Shown: positions 52,116-61,081 of the stretch, in pieces
Numbering within the stretch: the stretch's first letter is position 1
Layout: the number at the start of each line of letters is the position of its first letter
Assembly: GCA_001664505.1 (NCBI GenBank)
Contig: CP011806.1
Location: 1,765,528 to 1,829,527 of the forward strand
Length of the DNA: 64,000 bases
Direction of reading: 5' to 3'
From: Acidobacteria bacterium Mor1
GTDB lineage: Bacteria; Acidobacteriota; Polarisedimenticolia; Polarisedimenticolales; Polarisedimenticolaceae
Program-made: the position numbers and the translations under genes
The notes under the pieces: generated by a model
What the model was told of the DNA's origin: nothing
The model's database searches: none
What the model saw: the letters and a program-made list of their open reading frames with translations, nothing else

Positions 52116-52664
52116 ATGAGTGTTCGCAACAGCCTGCTGGCCCTGATCGCGGCTCAGCCGGCCCACGGCTACGGCCTGAAATCCGAGTTCGAGAGCTCAA
52201 CCGCCGGCGAATGGCCGCTCAACGCCGGTCAGGTCTACACGACCCTTTCCCGCCTCGAACGTGACGGCCTGATCATCCCTGCCGGAGACTCCGGCTCCCG
52301 AGGTGAGGCCGGCGAGCTGGATCGACGCGCCTGGGAGGTCACCGCCGAAGGCCGCGAGGCCTTGGCCCGCTGGTTCGATACGCCGGTGGAGAACCGCTCT
52401 CCCCGAGACGAAGTGGTCATCAAGGTGCTGGTGGCCATCGCCACACGGCAGGCGAACCTGCGCCAGGTGCTGCAGACCCAGCGCTCGGCGACCATGAAGC
52501 GTCTGCAGGAATACACCCGCCACAAGATCGAAGCCGATCCCGACGAACAACTCGCGTGGCTGCTGTTGCTGGACGCGATGATCCTGCGCGCCGACGCCGA
52601 GATTCGCTGGCTCGACCTCTGCGAACAACGCCTGAAGCAACTGGACGAGGAGCGAGGGTCATGA
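52116..52664 (+). CDS. PadR-family transcriptional regulator
   Basis: A 182-residue regulator from ATG 52116 behind GGAGGCGAGGA. The winged-helix domain has the PadR hallmark (LLALIAAQPAHGYGLKSEF, GQVYTTLSRLERDGLI). The C-terminal part is a dimerising helix bundle (residues 95-180). It heads an operon with an ABC transporter; its ATGA stop overlaps the ATPase start. PadR proteins usually repress their neighbours and release on binding a hydrophobic compound or antibiotic. Two dyads upstream fit autoregulation. Confidence 0.93.
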   Translation: MSVRNSLLALIAAQPAHGYGLKSEFESSTAGEWPLNAGQVYTTLSRLERDGLIIPAGDSGSRGEAGELDRRAWEVTAEGREALARWFDTPVENRSPRDEVVIKVLVAIATRQANLRQVLQTQRSATMKRLQEYTRHKIEADPDEQLAWLLLLDAMILRADAEIRWLDLCEQRLKQLDEERGS

Positions 52665-53395
52665 TCGCCGAGGTGGTCACTCAGGAACCTGTCCTGCAAT
52701 TCGAAGGAGTCAGCCGGGTTCACGGCAGCGGGCCGACCGCGGTGCGCGCACTGGGTCCGGTCAGTTTCAAGATCCGCAGTGGAGAGCTCGTCGCGATCAT
52801 GGGGCCCTCGGGTTCCGGCAAATCCACCCTGCTCTCTCTTGCAGGGGCGCTCGATGTTCCCAGCAGCGGAACCGTACGGCTCAACGGCAGAGACCTGGCC
52901 AACCGCAACCCCGCGGAACTTTCTCAGCTACGCCGTCGAACGGTCGGCTTCGTCTTCCAGGAACTCAACCTGCTTCCGGGCCTGACCGCCGTCGAGAACG
53001 TCCGCCTTCCTCTGGAGCTGGACGGTCACCCGCTCGGCGACGCTCACCAGAGGGCTCTGGAAGAACTGAGCCACGTCGGCCTCAGGGACCTCGCAGATCG
53101 CTTCCCCGACAACCTCTCCGGCGGCGAACAACAGCGGGTCGCCATTGCCCGCGCGTTTGTCGGCCCCCGTTCTCTGTTGCTGGCTGATGAACCGACGGGC
53201 GCCCTCGATTCGGTCACCGGCGAGTCGGTCGTGCGGCTCCTCAAGAAGCAGTGTGCATTGGGCCGCACGGTGGTGATCGTGACCCACGACGCCGCACATG
53301 CGGGCTGGGCCGACCGGGTGCTCTACCTACGGGACGGTGAGATCGTCGACGAAACCGTTGCCTCCACGGCCGGTGCGGGGGGAATCGAATCGTGA
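52661..53395 (+). CDS. ABC transporter ATP-binding protein (MacB/LolD type)
   Basis: A 244-residue ATPase with Walker A GPSGSGKST, Q-loop region TVGFVFQELNLLPGLTAVENV, signature LSGGEQQRVAIARA, Walker B SLLLADEPTGALD and H-loop VTHDAAH. The sequence places it in the MacB/LolD/BceA group that drives extrusion or lipoprotein transport rather than import. It overlaps the genes on both sides by four bases, so expression is tightly coupled to the regulator and permease. Confidence 0.95.
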   Translation: MIAEVVTQEPVLQFEGVSRVHGSGPTAVRALGPVSFKIRSGELVAIMGPSGSGKSTLLSLAGALDVPSSGTVRLNGRDLANRNPAELSQLRRRTVGFVFQELNLLPGLTAVENVRLPLELDGHPLGDAHQRALEELSHVGLRDLADRFPDNLSGGEQQRVAIARAFVGPRSLLLADEPTGALDSVTGESVVRLLKKQCALGRTVVIVTHDAAHAGWADRVLYLRDGEIVDETVASTAGAGGIES

Positions 53396-55863
53396 AACCT
53401 CTGTCCGGACTACGCGCCCTGACCGCCCTGCTGCGGGTCGAGCGCCGGCAGTTGCTCAAGAACCGCTGGCGCTCCCTGCTGGTGCTCGGACTGGTGGCGA
53501 TCCCCGTCGGTGCCATGGTCGCCGGCTCAACCCTCGCCCGCATCAGCCAACGGACGCCGGCGGAGAACCAGGCTTCGATCCTGGGCACGGCGGATCTGCG
53601 CATCGACGGAGTGGAACACTGGGAAGACAGGGAACGGGCACTCGCCGGGCTCCCGTCGACAGCCCGCACCCTCGAGGGCTATCACGGCTACGAACAGGTC
53701 GGCGTGCCGGGCCGCAATCTTCGCGCTCGGTTCTGGGCATTCCCTCCAGATTCAGCGCCGCTCAGCGAACCCGACGGCCTGGCGGCGGGATTGCTGCTCA
53801 TGGCCGGGGGACGCGCACCGCGGAACGCCGGGGAGGTCGCGCTCTCCCGGGCGCTGCTCGACGGGCTCGGAGTCGCCGTCGGCGACGAGGTCACCCTCTC
53901 CTACGGCCGCCCGCGCCGCATCACCGGCATCGTGGTCGACCCGGAAGATCTTGCGCTGCCCCTGATCCTGCGCACACCAGCGGCGGTGGAGCTCCCGGCC
54001 ACCGCGTTTCTGCTGGCACAACTCGATGGCTCCATAGAAGCCACGTCCGAGAACGTGGCGGCCGACGCCGAGCGGATTGCCACCGAACTACGTCAGGCCG
54101 AGCTGACGGTCCGTACGCGCGGTGACGCGGCGGCCAGCGATCCCTTTGCGGCACTGTTCGTGTTCGCCCTCGGCGTCATCGGCCTGTTCGAGTCCTCGCT
54201 GGTGATCTCGGCCGCCTTTGCCGTCGGCCTGCGCCGCCGCCAGGTCGAGATCGGGCTGCTGGGCGCCAACGGCGCCACGCGCGGTGGAATCACCCGGGCG
54301 TTGCTGGCCTCCGCCGGCGGGATCGCGCTTCTTGGCGGGGTCATCGGCACCCTCCTGGGGGTCCTCGCTGCTCTTGCCGTTCATCCGTGGCTCGACGGCC
54401 TCACCAACAGACTCTGCGGTCCGTTCGAGTTCGGCCCCGGCCAGGCGGTCGGCCCCGTGGTGCTCGGCATCCTCGCGGCGGTCCTGGCCGCGGTGTTGCC
54501 GGCGCGGGCCGCCGCACGGCTGGGCATCCGCGAAGCGCTCTCCGGCCGTCGCCCGACGGCGGCGCGCTCTCGCATCTGGCTCCTGCTCGGTGCAACCCTC
54601 GTCGCGCTTTCTCTTGCCCTACTACTCGTGCCCGAGGAAGGCTCCCTGCTCCTCGGCCTGGCCGTCGTACTCGGCCCGATTCTCGGCATCGTCGGTTTCG
54701 GAGCCTGTGCCCCCTGGCTGCTGGACGGCCTGGCCCGCAAGGCGGCACCGCTGCCGCTGCCCTGGCGGTTGGCGATTCGCGACGCCGGGCGCTTCCGCGA
54801 ACGCAACGGCGCGGTGGTCACGGCGATCCTCGCCGGAATGTGTATGAGCATCACCATCGCGGCCCTGGTCGGAGGTCTCGAACAAGCGCTGGCCGATTTT
54901 CCACAGCCCTACCGGGACGACCAGCTCTGGATCGAGGGGCCCGACGCAGAGGCTGCGGCCAGGCGGATCGCCGCCGAGCTCCCATCGATCGCCGTCACGC
55001 CCCTGGTGGCCGCGTACACCCATGGGGAGCCGGTTCGCTGGCAGACCGAAGCCGAAGCATTCACCCACAAGTCTCCCTGGATCGCCGTCGGCGACATGGA
55101 GGTCGCTCGCGTGCTCGGGTCGGCGACGGCCGCGCCGGCGTTACGGCGTGGAGAGCTGGTCTCTCTGGACTCGAGTGGGGACGAGGTCCCATCGGATATC
55201 CGGTTGAACTCGTGGGTCGATGGTCGCGAACTCCCGCTTCCGAAGGTGTCCTCCTCTGCGACCGGGCAGAACGTGCGCGAACCGGCATTCCTGGTCGGCG
55301 CCGCCCTGGTCGAGGAACGAGGCTGGGCAATCGGGCCGCCGCCCAGCCATACGCTCGTCCCCTGGGTGGTGCGCCTGGATGCGCCGGTGCGCCCCGACCA
55401 GTTGGCTCGTGCACAGCAGATCGCGGCAGAACAGATCCGCACAACCGTCGATGCCGGCCTGCTCCAGGGCAATAACTTCGACCAGGCGTTCTACGCCGTG
55501 CTGTTGATCTGCATGGCCACCGGGCTGGTCATCGTGCTGATCGCCACCGCGCTATCCTCCGCCGAGTCCGCCCCCGACGAACACATCCTGCACACCGTCG
55601 GAGCGGCCCCGTCGGTACTCCGCGGGCACGTCGCCGCCCGCGCCGGGTACCTGACCCTGCTTGGCTGCACACTCGCGGTACCGGCCGGGTTGATCGTTGC
55701 CGCCGCCCTCGCCGGCGCCGTGAATTTCCCGTTGCCTTTCGTGGTGCCCTGGGCGGGAGTCCTGATCGTCATGGCCGGTTTCCCCGCCCTGGTGTTCAGC
55801 GTGACGTGGGTGTTGTCCTGGTTCGGACGTCAGGCCCGAAGCCTGCGGTTCTCCACCTCATGA
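53392..55863 (+). CDS. FtsX-domain ABC transporter permease
   Basis: An 823-residue membrane protein starting at GTG 53392. An N-terminal transmembrane helix and an extracytoplasmic MacB-like domain precede a first FtsX block (FVFALGVIGLFESSLVISAAFAVGLRRRQVEIGLLGANGATR, with the helices and loop typical of FtsX). Further helices follow, a second external domain and a terminal pair of helices (AVLLICMATGLVIVLIATALSSAES and onwards). It pairs with the ATPase to form a MacB-like or Bce-like exporter. It has about ten transmembrane helices, more than MacB, closer to BceB-like duplicated permeases. The substrate is unknown. Confidence 0.9.
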   Translation: MKPLSGLRALTALLRVERRQLLKNRWRSLLVLGLVAIPVGAMVAGSTLARISQRTPAENQASILGTADLRIDGVEHWEDRERALAGLPSTARTLEGYHGYEQVGVPGRNLRARFWAFPPDSAPLSEPDGLAAGLLLMAGGRAPRNAGEVALSRALLDGLGVAVGDEVTLSYGRPRRITGIVVDPEDLALPLILRTPAAVELPATAFLLAQLDGSIEATSENVAADAERIATELRQAELTVRTRGDAAASDPFAALFVFALGVIGLFESSLVISAAFAVGLRRRQVEIGLLGANGATRGGITRALLASAGGIALLGGVIGTLLGVLAALAVHPWLDGLTNRLCGPFEFGPGQAVGPVVLGILAAVLAAVLPARAAARLGIREALSGRRPTAARSRIWLLLGATLVALSLALLLVPEEGSLLLGLAVVLGPILGIVGFGACAPWLLDGLARKAAPLPLPWRLAIRDAGRFRERNGAVVTAILAGMCMSITIAALVGGLEQALADFPQPYRDDQLWIEGPDAEAAARRIAAELPSIAVTPLVAAYTHGEPVRWQTEAEAFTHKSPWIAVGDMEVARVLGSATAAPALRRGELVSLDSSGDEVPSDIRLNSWVDGRELPLPKVSSSATGQNVREPAFLVGAALVEERGWAIGPPPSHTLVPWVVRLDAPVRPDQLARAQQIAAEQIRTTVDAGLLQGNNFDQAFYAVLLICMATGLVIVLIATALSSAESAPDEHILHTVGAAPSVLRGHVAARAGYLTLLGCTLAVPAGLIVAAALAGAVNFPLPFVVPWAGVLIVMAGFPALVFSVTWVLSWFGRQARSLRFSTS

Positions 55864-55874
55864 GGAGCAAGACG

Positions 55875-57362
55875 ATGCACGGACTTCTAACTGCCGGGCG
55901 CATCCTGGCCTGGCCGCTGCTCGCCGCCGCGATCCTCTCCGGCGCCCCGCTCGCCGGCGAAACAAGCGGGATCCGCTGGGAGGACTACACCGGCCGCGGG
56001 TTTCGCAACGCGCCGCTAGAGGGAGAGTTGGGCCGGCTGCGGGTGCCCGTGTTCCACCGAGAGCCGACCGGCGACACCATCGACCTCGCGTTCGTGCGCT
56101 TCCGCACCACCCATCCCGACCCGGGACCACCGATCGTCTTTCTGGCGGGAGGGCCCGGCGGTTCCGGCATCGAGGCTGCGGCACTCATGGCCAGCCATCC
56201 GCAGATCCGGTTGCTCGAGCACGCCGACGTGATCGGCATGGACCAACGCGGCACCGGCCTGACGCGCCCCGATCTCAGCGAGCCCGGATGGATCGAGACG
56301 CTCCCTTTCGACGAGCCGATCGACCGGGGGAAGCTCGCCGCCGCCGCCGCCCGGGCGGCGGCCCGAACCTCGGATCACTGGACCCGGGCCGGCGTCAACC
56401 TGGATGCCTACAACAGCGTGGAGAGCGCAGACGACCTCGACACACTCCGCCGGGAGCTGGGTCTCGAAAAGATCGTTCTGTACGGGACGAGCTACGGATC
56501 CCACCTGGGCCTGGCGTACTTGCGGCGCCATGGGTCCCACGTGGAACGCGCCGTTCTTACCAAGGTCGAGGGACCGAACCACACCTGGAAGTTGCCCGGG
56601 ACCGTACAGACCGCGCTACGACAGGCACACGCCCTCGCAGTCACCGACCCATCGCTTTCCGAACGAGCTCGGGACCTGACCGGAATGCTGCGGTCGCTTC
56701 TGTCCGAACTCGATCAGCGCCCCGTGGAACTCCCGGCCGACGACGACGGTGAGGCGGTGCTCATCGGCTCCCTCGATCTACAGGTAGCCGTCTCCCGCGC
56801 ATTGGCAGCGGCCCGGGACATCGAGCAACTGCCCGGAATGCTCGAGACGTTCCTCGATGGTGACTGGACCGCCCTCGGCCCGACGGCCCGCGATCTTCGT
56901 CGCGTCAGTTTTCTCCCGATGCCGCTGATGATGGACTGCGCGTCAGGCGCCACTCCCGAGCGCCGGCAGCGCATCGCCCGGGAGACCGGCGACGCGAACA
57001 ACCTTCTGGGTGACGCGATCTACGCGCCGCTCTATCCCGAAGCCTGCCGGGCGGCGGGAGCCCCGGATCTGGGAGACGAATTTCGGCAACCCTTCGAGAC
57101 CTCGGCCCCCACCCTCTTCGTCAGCGGCACCCTCGATATTCGGACACCTCCGTCCAACGTGGAGGAACTGCTCCCGGGATTCAGCCGGGGCATCCACGTC
57201 GTCGTGCGAAACGCGGGGCACCCCGCCCGTGAGTTGATGTCTCGAGAGTACCGCGACCTGCTGCAGGCCTTCCTGCGCGGAGAGGCGGTAGAAGACTGCA
57301 CGATTCAACTACCCGAGCCGATCTTTTCCCGCCCTCCGGATGAAGCCGAGACGTCCGACTAG
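55875..57362 (+). CDS. Exported alpha/beta-hydrolase (tripeptidyl-aminopeptidase-like)
   Basis: ATG 55875 is chosen over the overlapping ATG 55860 because AGGAG lies seven bases before it; the difference is five residues. The 495-residue product has a signal peptide (ILAWPLLAAAILSGAPLAG). The hydrolase fold shows PIVFLAGGPGGSGIEAA, DQRGTGLTRPD, the nucleophile in LYGTSYGSHLGLAYLRR, and near the end LFVSGTLDIRTPPSN and RNAGHPARE for Asp and His. That is the TAP/prolyl-aminopeptidase-like group. It closes the PadR-ABC operon, so the exporter and an exported hydrolase are made together, perhaps for detoxification or peptide processing. Confidence 0.87.
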   Translation: MHGLLTAGRILAWPLLAAAILSGAPLAGETSGIRWEDYTGRGFRNAPLEGELGRLRVPVFHREPTGDTIDLAFVRFRTTHPDPGPPIVFLAGGPGGSGIEAAALMASHPQIRLLEHADVIGMDQRGTGLTRPDLSEPGWIETLPFDEPIDRGKLAAAAARAAARTSDHWTRAGVNLDAYNSVESADDLDTLRRELGLEKIVLYGTSYGSHLGLAYLRRHGSHVERAVLTKVEGPNHTWKLPGTVQTALRQAHALAVTDPSLSERARDLTGMLRSLLSELDQRPVELPADDDGEAVLIGSLDLQVAVSRALAAARDIEQLPGMLETFLDGDWTALGPTARDLRRVSFLPMPLMMDCASGATPERRQRIARETGDANNLLGDAIYAPLYPEACRAAGAPDLGDEFRQPFETSAPTLFVSGTLDIRTPPSNVEELLPGFSRGIHVVVRNAGHPARELMSREYRDLLQAFLRGEAVEDCTIQLPEPIFSRPPDEAETSD

Positions 57363-58084
57363 GGTTCGGACACGACCGGGTCCCCGAGGGAGAGCCCGCC
57401 CGGTTCCACGGTCGACCCGTAGACTCCGAGGCACCCCTCCCGTTCCTGGGCCACCGCCCGCAGCACCGCCGGATTGCGCTCGGAGGTTTCAGGATCGACG
57501 GTGATCACCACGCAGCGGCCGTCCCGTTTGTCGACCCGCAGGCGCGCGCTTCCGATTCGCAGCGTGCGCCCGACCCAGGCGTCCTCGGGAAACGGCTCGT
57601 CGGTTCCGGTGTCCACCAGGATGTTGGGCCGGAAGCGCGCAACCTCCAGAGGCTCCCCCACCAGCTCCCCCAGTTGCCTGACGGTCTGGACCGTGATCAG
57701 GGACAGCGGAAAGGTGTCGAAGGCGCCGCGGTTCTGCTTGATCGCCGACGCCCCCTTCGGCCACAGTTCAGCGGCCAGCTTCGGCTCGTCGACGCCGAGC
57801 CGCACACCGGCGGGGGTTCGCACCTCAACCGCCGAGCTCTCGGCCGCGGTCTCGTCGACGAACGCCGGGCGGTACTGCTGCATCCCGGGGTTCTGGCGGA
57901 TCGTCAGCCAGGGGAAGCCGCTTCCCCGCACGTCATCGCGGACGAAAGCCCATCGGCGATCGCCATCCAGCCCCTGCCAGCCGACGTCGGCTCGCTTCAG
58001 GGCCTCGGCAGCCATGGATTTGACGGGATAGCGCCAGAGACCGACCACGGTCCCGACGCGTTCGAGCGCGGACACATCAGACAT
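57359..58084 (-). CDS. MOSC-domain protein
   Basis: A 241-residue protein from ATG 58084 behind GGGAGGTG. An N-terminal MOSC beta-barrel (GTVVGLWRYPVKSMAAEAL, GLDGDRRWAFVRDD) precedes the MOSC core (RPNILVDTGTDEPFPEDAW, GRTLRIGSARLRV, RCVVITVDPETSERNP). The Cys of RCVV is the candidate sulfur-carrying residue. MOSC proteins handle sulfur or molybdenum cofactor and reduce N-hydroxylated compounds. Its end overlaps that of the convergent hydrolase by four bases. Confidence 0.92.
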   Translation of the reverse strand: MSDVSALERVGTVVGLWRYPVKSMAAEALKRADVGWQGLDGDRRWAFVRDDVRGSGFPWLTIRQNPGMQQYRPAFVDETAAESSAVEVRTPAGVRLGVDEPKLAAELWPKGASAIKQNRGAFDTFPLSLITVQTVRQLGELVGEPLEVARFRPNILVDTGTDEPFPEDAWVGRTLRIGSARLRVDKRDGRCVVITVDPETSERNPAVLRAVAQEREGCLGVYGSTVEPGGLSLGDPVVSEP

Positions 58085-58186
58085 GGTTCACCTCCCGAAG
58101 AAGGCGCCCTTATCGACTATGTCGGAGCCCTGGTGCCGAGCGTGACGGTCTGAGAAACCGCTGCAGCGCCCCTCGGCGGTGGGGCC

Positions 58187-58209
58187 GCTCGCCGGACCGG
58201 CCGGCGAGC
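58187..58209. terminator. 9-bp hairpin terminator
   Basis: GCTCGCCGG (58187-58195) pairs perfectly with CCGGCGAGC (58201-58209) around ACCGG. It lies 14 nt beyond the stop of the minus-strand gene ending at 58224. Confidence 0.65.
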
Positions 58210-58223
58210 CCGCTTGGGATGCG

Positions 58224-58796
58224 CTACGTGCGCACTCCGGCGCAGCACTCGATGTAGTCCTCGAGACTGTCGCGCAGGTTCTTGTAGGTTCCCCGCAGGG
58301 TACTCAGGGTCTTCTCGGCGTGGAACGAACCGCGGGCACCGGCGAAGGCCTCGTACGCCCGGTTCATCTCCCGGATCTCCGAGGCCATCTGCCCCAGAAT
58401 CGCGAGGCTCTGTTCGTCATTGGTCCGCTTCGCCTCGTCGAACACCACCCGCATGGCCACGACGAACGAGTCCATCCGCTTGCGCATCGCCTGGACGTTG
58501 TTGGTGCAGCACTCGAGCACGCTCATCATCTGCTCGTCGCTGTTGTTCGAGCGCAGCCGGGAATCCCCTTTGCCCTCGGCGGCACCGAGCACGTGCTTCA
58601 CCTTCATACCGGCGTTCTTGATCTGGCCGGCGAGCGCCCTGAGGTCGGCCTGCATCTGGCCGGCCGGGCCGGTGATCGCCGGCTCCTCGACCTCGGGCTG
58701 GCTGCCCTTGGATTTCTTCTTGGCCACGGCGGGCGTGCCGGCCAGTCCGGCGATCAACAGCGCCGATACCACGACAATCCAGAATCTCTTCGACAT
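58224..58796 (-). CDS. Secreted helical protein with two Cys-Cys pairs
   Basis: A 190-residue protein from ATG 58796. A signal peptide (KRFWIVVVSALLIAGLAGTPAVA) precedes a Lys-rich start (KKKSKG) and then an almost all-helical body (residues 45-185). Two vicinal Cys pairs occur, in VLECCTNNVQAM and YIECCAGVRT at the very end. I do not recognise a family. The long open frame extending upstream has no start signal, so the signal peptide fixes the start. Confidence 0.65.
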   Translation of the reverse strand: MSKRFWIVVVSALLIAGLAGTPAVAKKKSKGSQPEVEEPAITGPAGQMQADLRALAGQIKNAGMKVKHVLGAAEGKGDSRLRSNNSDEQMMSVLECCTNNVQAMRKRMDSFVVAMRVVFDEAKRTNDEQSLAILGQMASEIREMNRAYEAFAGARGSFHAEKTLSTLRGTYKNLRDSLEDYIECCAGVRT

Positions 58797-58947
58797 CTTG
58801 CGTCTCCGCGGATCTGCGAGCGGGGGTAAGCCCCCGGACAACCCTTCCTTGTTACCGCGCCCCGGCCCGGTGCGCAAGGGCTGCGGGCCGCTTGGCCCGG
58901 TCCCGGGATCCGCGGTGCTATCATTCTCGGCCTTCCCGGAGGATCCC

Positions 58948-60765
58948 ATGAAGAACCCGAGCGGCCCGACCGACCCGGCCGCCGCAGGGCGCGCTGCGGA
59001 TAGCGCGGGTGCCCGAGACGTCGAGAATCTGGCCCAGGAATTGACCGATCTGGCCCGAACCGAGCCCGATCAGCTCGGACGCCGCATCGGCGACCTGACC
59101 GTGCGCCAACAGGCCGAACTGGCCCTGCGCCTGGGTCCGGCCGAGCGCCTGGAGCTGCTGCTCCACGCCCCGCGGCCGATGCGCCTGGTCCGCTCCCTGC
59201 CCGATTCGGAGCTCTACCTGACCGTGCGCCGGGTCGGCCCGTCGGATGCCCTGCCGCTACTGGCCCTGACCTCCGCCCGGCAGCTCACCCACCTGATCGA
59301 TCTGGAGGCCTGGCGGGGCGAACGCTTCGATCCGGGCCGAGCCGGCGCCTGGGTCGCGGTGTTCCTCGAGAGCGGGGAACCGACCCTCAAACGCTTCCTG
59401 CGCAGCGCCGACGACGCGCTGCTGGCGGCCCTGTTCAAGGGCTGGCTGCACATCGAGCAGGTGGAGATCGAGGACACCCCCGAGGTCAAGGGCCCGGGGT
59501 TGAGCGAGTCCGGCGACGAGCGAGGCGGGATCTCCCCCGACGGCTACCACCGGCTCTCGCCGGAGATCCCGGAACATGCCGCGGCAGCCCGGGCGATGCT
59601 GCAGGTCTTTTACTCGGATCAACCCGAACGCTACGAGCGGGTCCTGACCGGAAGCCTCTGGACCCTCCCCGCCGAACTGGAAGAGGAAGCCCTGCACTGG
59701 CGGCGCAGCCGCCTGGAAGAACACGGTTTCGTCCCCTGGGAGGAGGCCATGTCCGCCTTCGCCGCGCCGAGCGGCGTGCGCGCCCGGGCCAGCGTCCCCG
59801 TGGGCGACGACGAGGACGCGGTGCCGGTTCCCCGCACCGCGCTGCGGGTGATCGACGGCGATTCGGTTCTGGCGCCCGCCATCGGTCGACTCCCCGGCGG
59901 CGAACAGGAACGCTTCCTGTTCGAGCTGGGCTCGGTGGCCAACCGGGTGCTGGTGGCCAACGCCGCCGACCTGGGCGATCCGGACAATCATGAAGTCGCC
60001 CTGCGCAAGTCCCTGGGCTACGTCGGTATCGGCGTCGAGATGCGTCGCGAACAGGGTGAAGACCCGGGCGCAGTGCTGGCGTCGATTCCAGCCATCGAAC
60101 TCTTTCGCGAAGGGTACGCACCGGCCGAACGGCTCCAGGGCCGGGCGCAGGCACTGAGCGAATCCGGCTGGGTGTCGAAGCACGCCCGTGCGCTGGAACT
60201 GCTCGACCCGCCGCTGCGCCCCCGCGTCGAGGGCCTGCTGCACACCCGCCCGGACTATCTGGTAGTGGAGGAGGGGGACGGCGAGAGCTTCTTCCGGGAC
60301 TTCCAGACCCTGGGAGAACTGGACGAGACCCGGGTCGCGCTGGAGATGGCGGAGTTCCTGGGACGTCTGTTCCTCGAGCGATTGGATCTCGATGCTGAGC
60401 TGCTGCTCGGTGGCGACCCGACCGGGGAACCTCCCCGTTTCAGCGTGCTGTTCGGGACCATGCTGGCCCAGCACGTCAGCACCGGCCGCCTGACCACCGA
60501 TCCCCTGCCCGAGGCGCCGTTGCGCGACTTCCTGCGCGAGCTTCCGGCCTACCGGGATTCAACCGAGAACACCCAGCAGGCGGTGAGTTCTCTGGTCGGC
60601 CGGCTCGAGAAGGATGGCCGGCTCGAAGGGTCGGAGCCGGCCCTCCTGACCCGCTTCGGCCGGGCCTGTCTCGACCAGATCGTCGAGGAGTGCGGACGGC
60701 TCGATCCCGCCGGGCCGATCGACCCACGCTTTGTCTCCAGCCTGATGATCGCCGTCGAATCCTGA
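58948..60765 (+). CDS. DUF6178-family protein
   Basis: A 605-residue cytoplasmic protein from ATG 58948 behind CGGAGGA, with TATCAT (58919-58924) as a -10 candidate. It matches DUF6178: VRQQAELALRLGPAERLELLLHAPRP, EQVEIEDTPEV, DGYHRLSPEIPEHAAAARAML and LPAELEEEALHWRRSRLEEHGF are conserved-looking blocks. It is mainly helical with acidic surface. The family has no known function as far as I know. It is followed 10 bp later by a small helical protein, probably in the same operon. Confidence 0.85.
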   Translation: MKNPSGPTDPAAAGRAADSAGARDVENLAQELTDLARTEPDQLGRRIGDLTVRQQAELALRLGPAERLELLLHAPRPMRLVRSLPDSELYLTVRRVGPSDALPLLALTSARQLTHLIDLEAWRGERFDPGRAGAWVAVFLESGEPTLKRFLRSADDALLAALFKGWLHIEQVEIEDTPEVKGPGLSESGDERGGISPDGYHRLSPEIPEHAAAARAMLQVFYSDQPERYERVLTGSLWTLPAELEEEALHWRRSRLEEHGFVPWEEAMSAFAAPSGVRARASVPVGDDEDAVPVPRTALRVIDGDSVLAPAIGRLPGGEQERFLFELGSVANRVLVANAADLGDPDNHEVALRKSLGYVGIGVEMRREQGEDPGAVLASIPAIELFREGYAPAERLQGRAQALSESGWVSKHARALELLDPPLRPRVEGLLHTRPDYLVVEEGDGESFFRDFQTLGELDETRVALEMAEFLGRLFLERLDLDAELLLGGDPTGEPPRFSVLFGTMLAQHVSTGRLTTDPLPEAPLRDFLRELPAYRDSTENTQQAVSSLVGRLEKDGRLEGSEPALLTRFGRACLDQIVEECGRLDPAGPIDPRFVSSLMIAVES

Positions 60766-60775
60766 GGAGAGTGGC

Positions 60776-61078
60776 ATGTCCGACGAGAAGCTGAAATCCG
60801 CCTACGAACTAGCCATGGAACGGCTGGAAAAGAAGGACCGTGAGGACGGCATCGAGAACCGGCCGTTGACCGACGCCCAGCGGGAGCAGATCGCCGAGCT
60901 GCGTCAGGACACTAAAGCGAAGCTGGCCGAGGTCGAGATCCTTGTCGCCGGAAAGCGGGCCGAGGCCGCGGGGGACCCGGCAAAGCTGGCCGAGGTCGAG
61001 GAACACTACCGCATCGATCGGCGCCGACTGGAAGACGGACTCGAGACCGCCATCGAACGGATCAAGCGCGGCGAGTAG
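60776..61078 (+). CDS. Small coiled-coil protein
   Basis: A 100-residue, highly charged helical protein with GGAGA before ATG 60776. Residues 30-98 are likely a coiled coil (LRQDTKAKLAEVEILVAGKRAE, KLAEVEEHYRIDRRRLEDGLE). No family recognised. It is cotranscribed with the DUF6178 gene and may bind it; this is inference. Confidence 0.7.
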   Translation: MSDEKLKSAYELAMERLEKKDREDGIENRPLTDAQREQIAELRQDTKAKLAEVEILVAGKRAEAAGDPAKLAEVEEHYRIDRRRLEDGLETAIERIKRGE

Positions 61079-61081
61079 AGG

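Noticed and set aside
54088-54384. Candidate small gene antisense to the ABC permease
   Set aside because: Codon positions mirror the transmembrane helices of the permease and no start signal exists on that strand.
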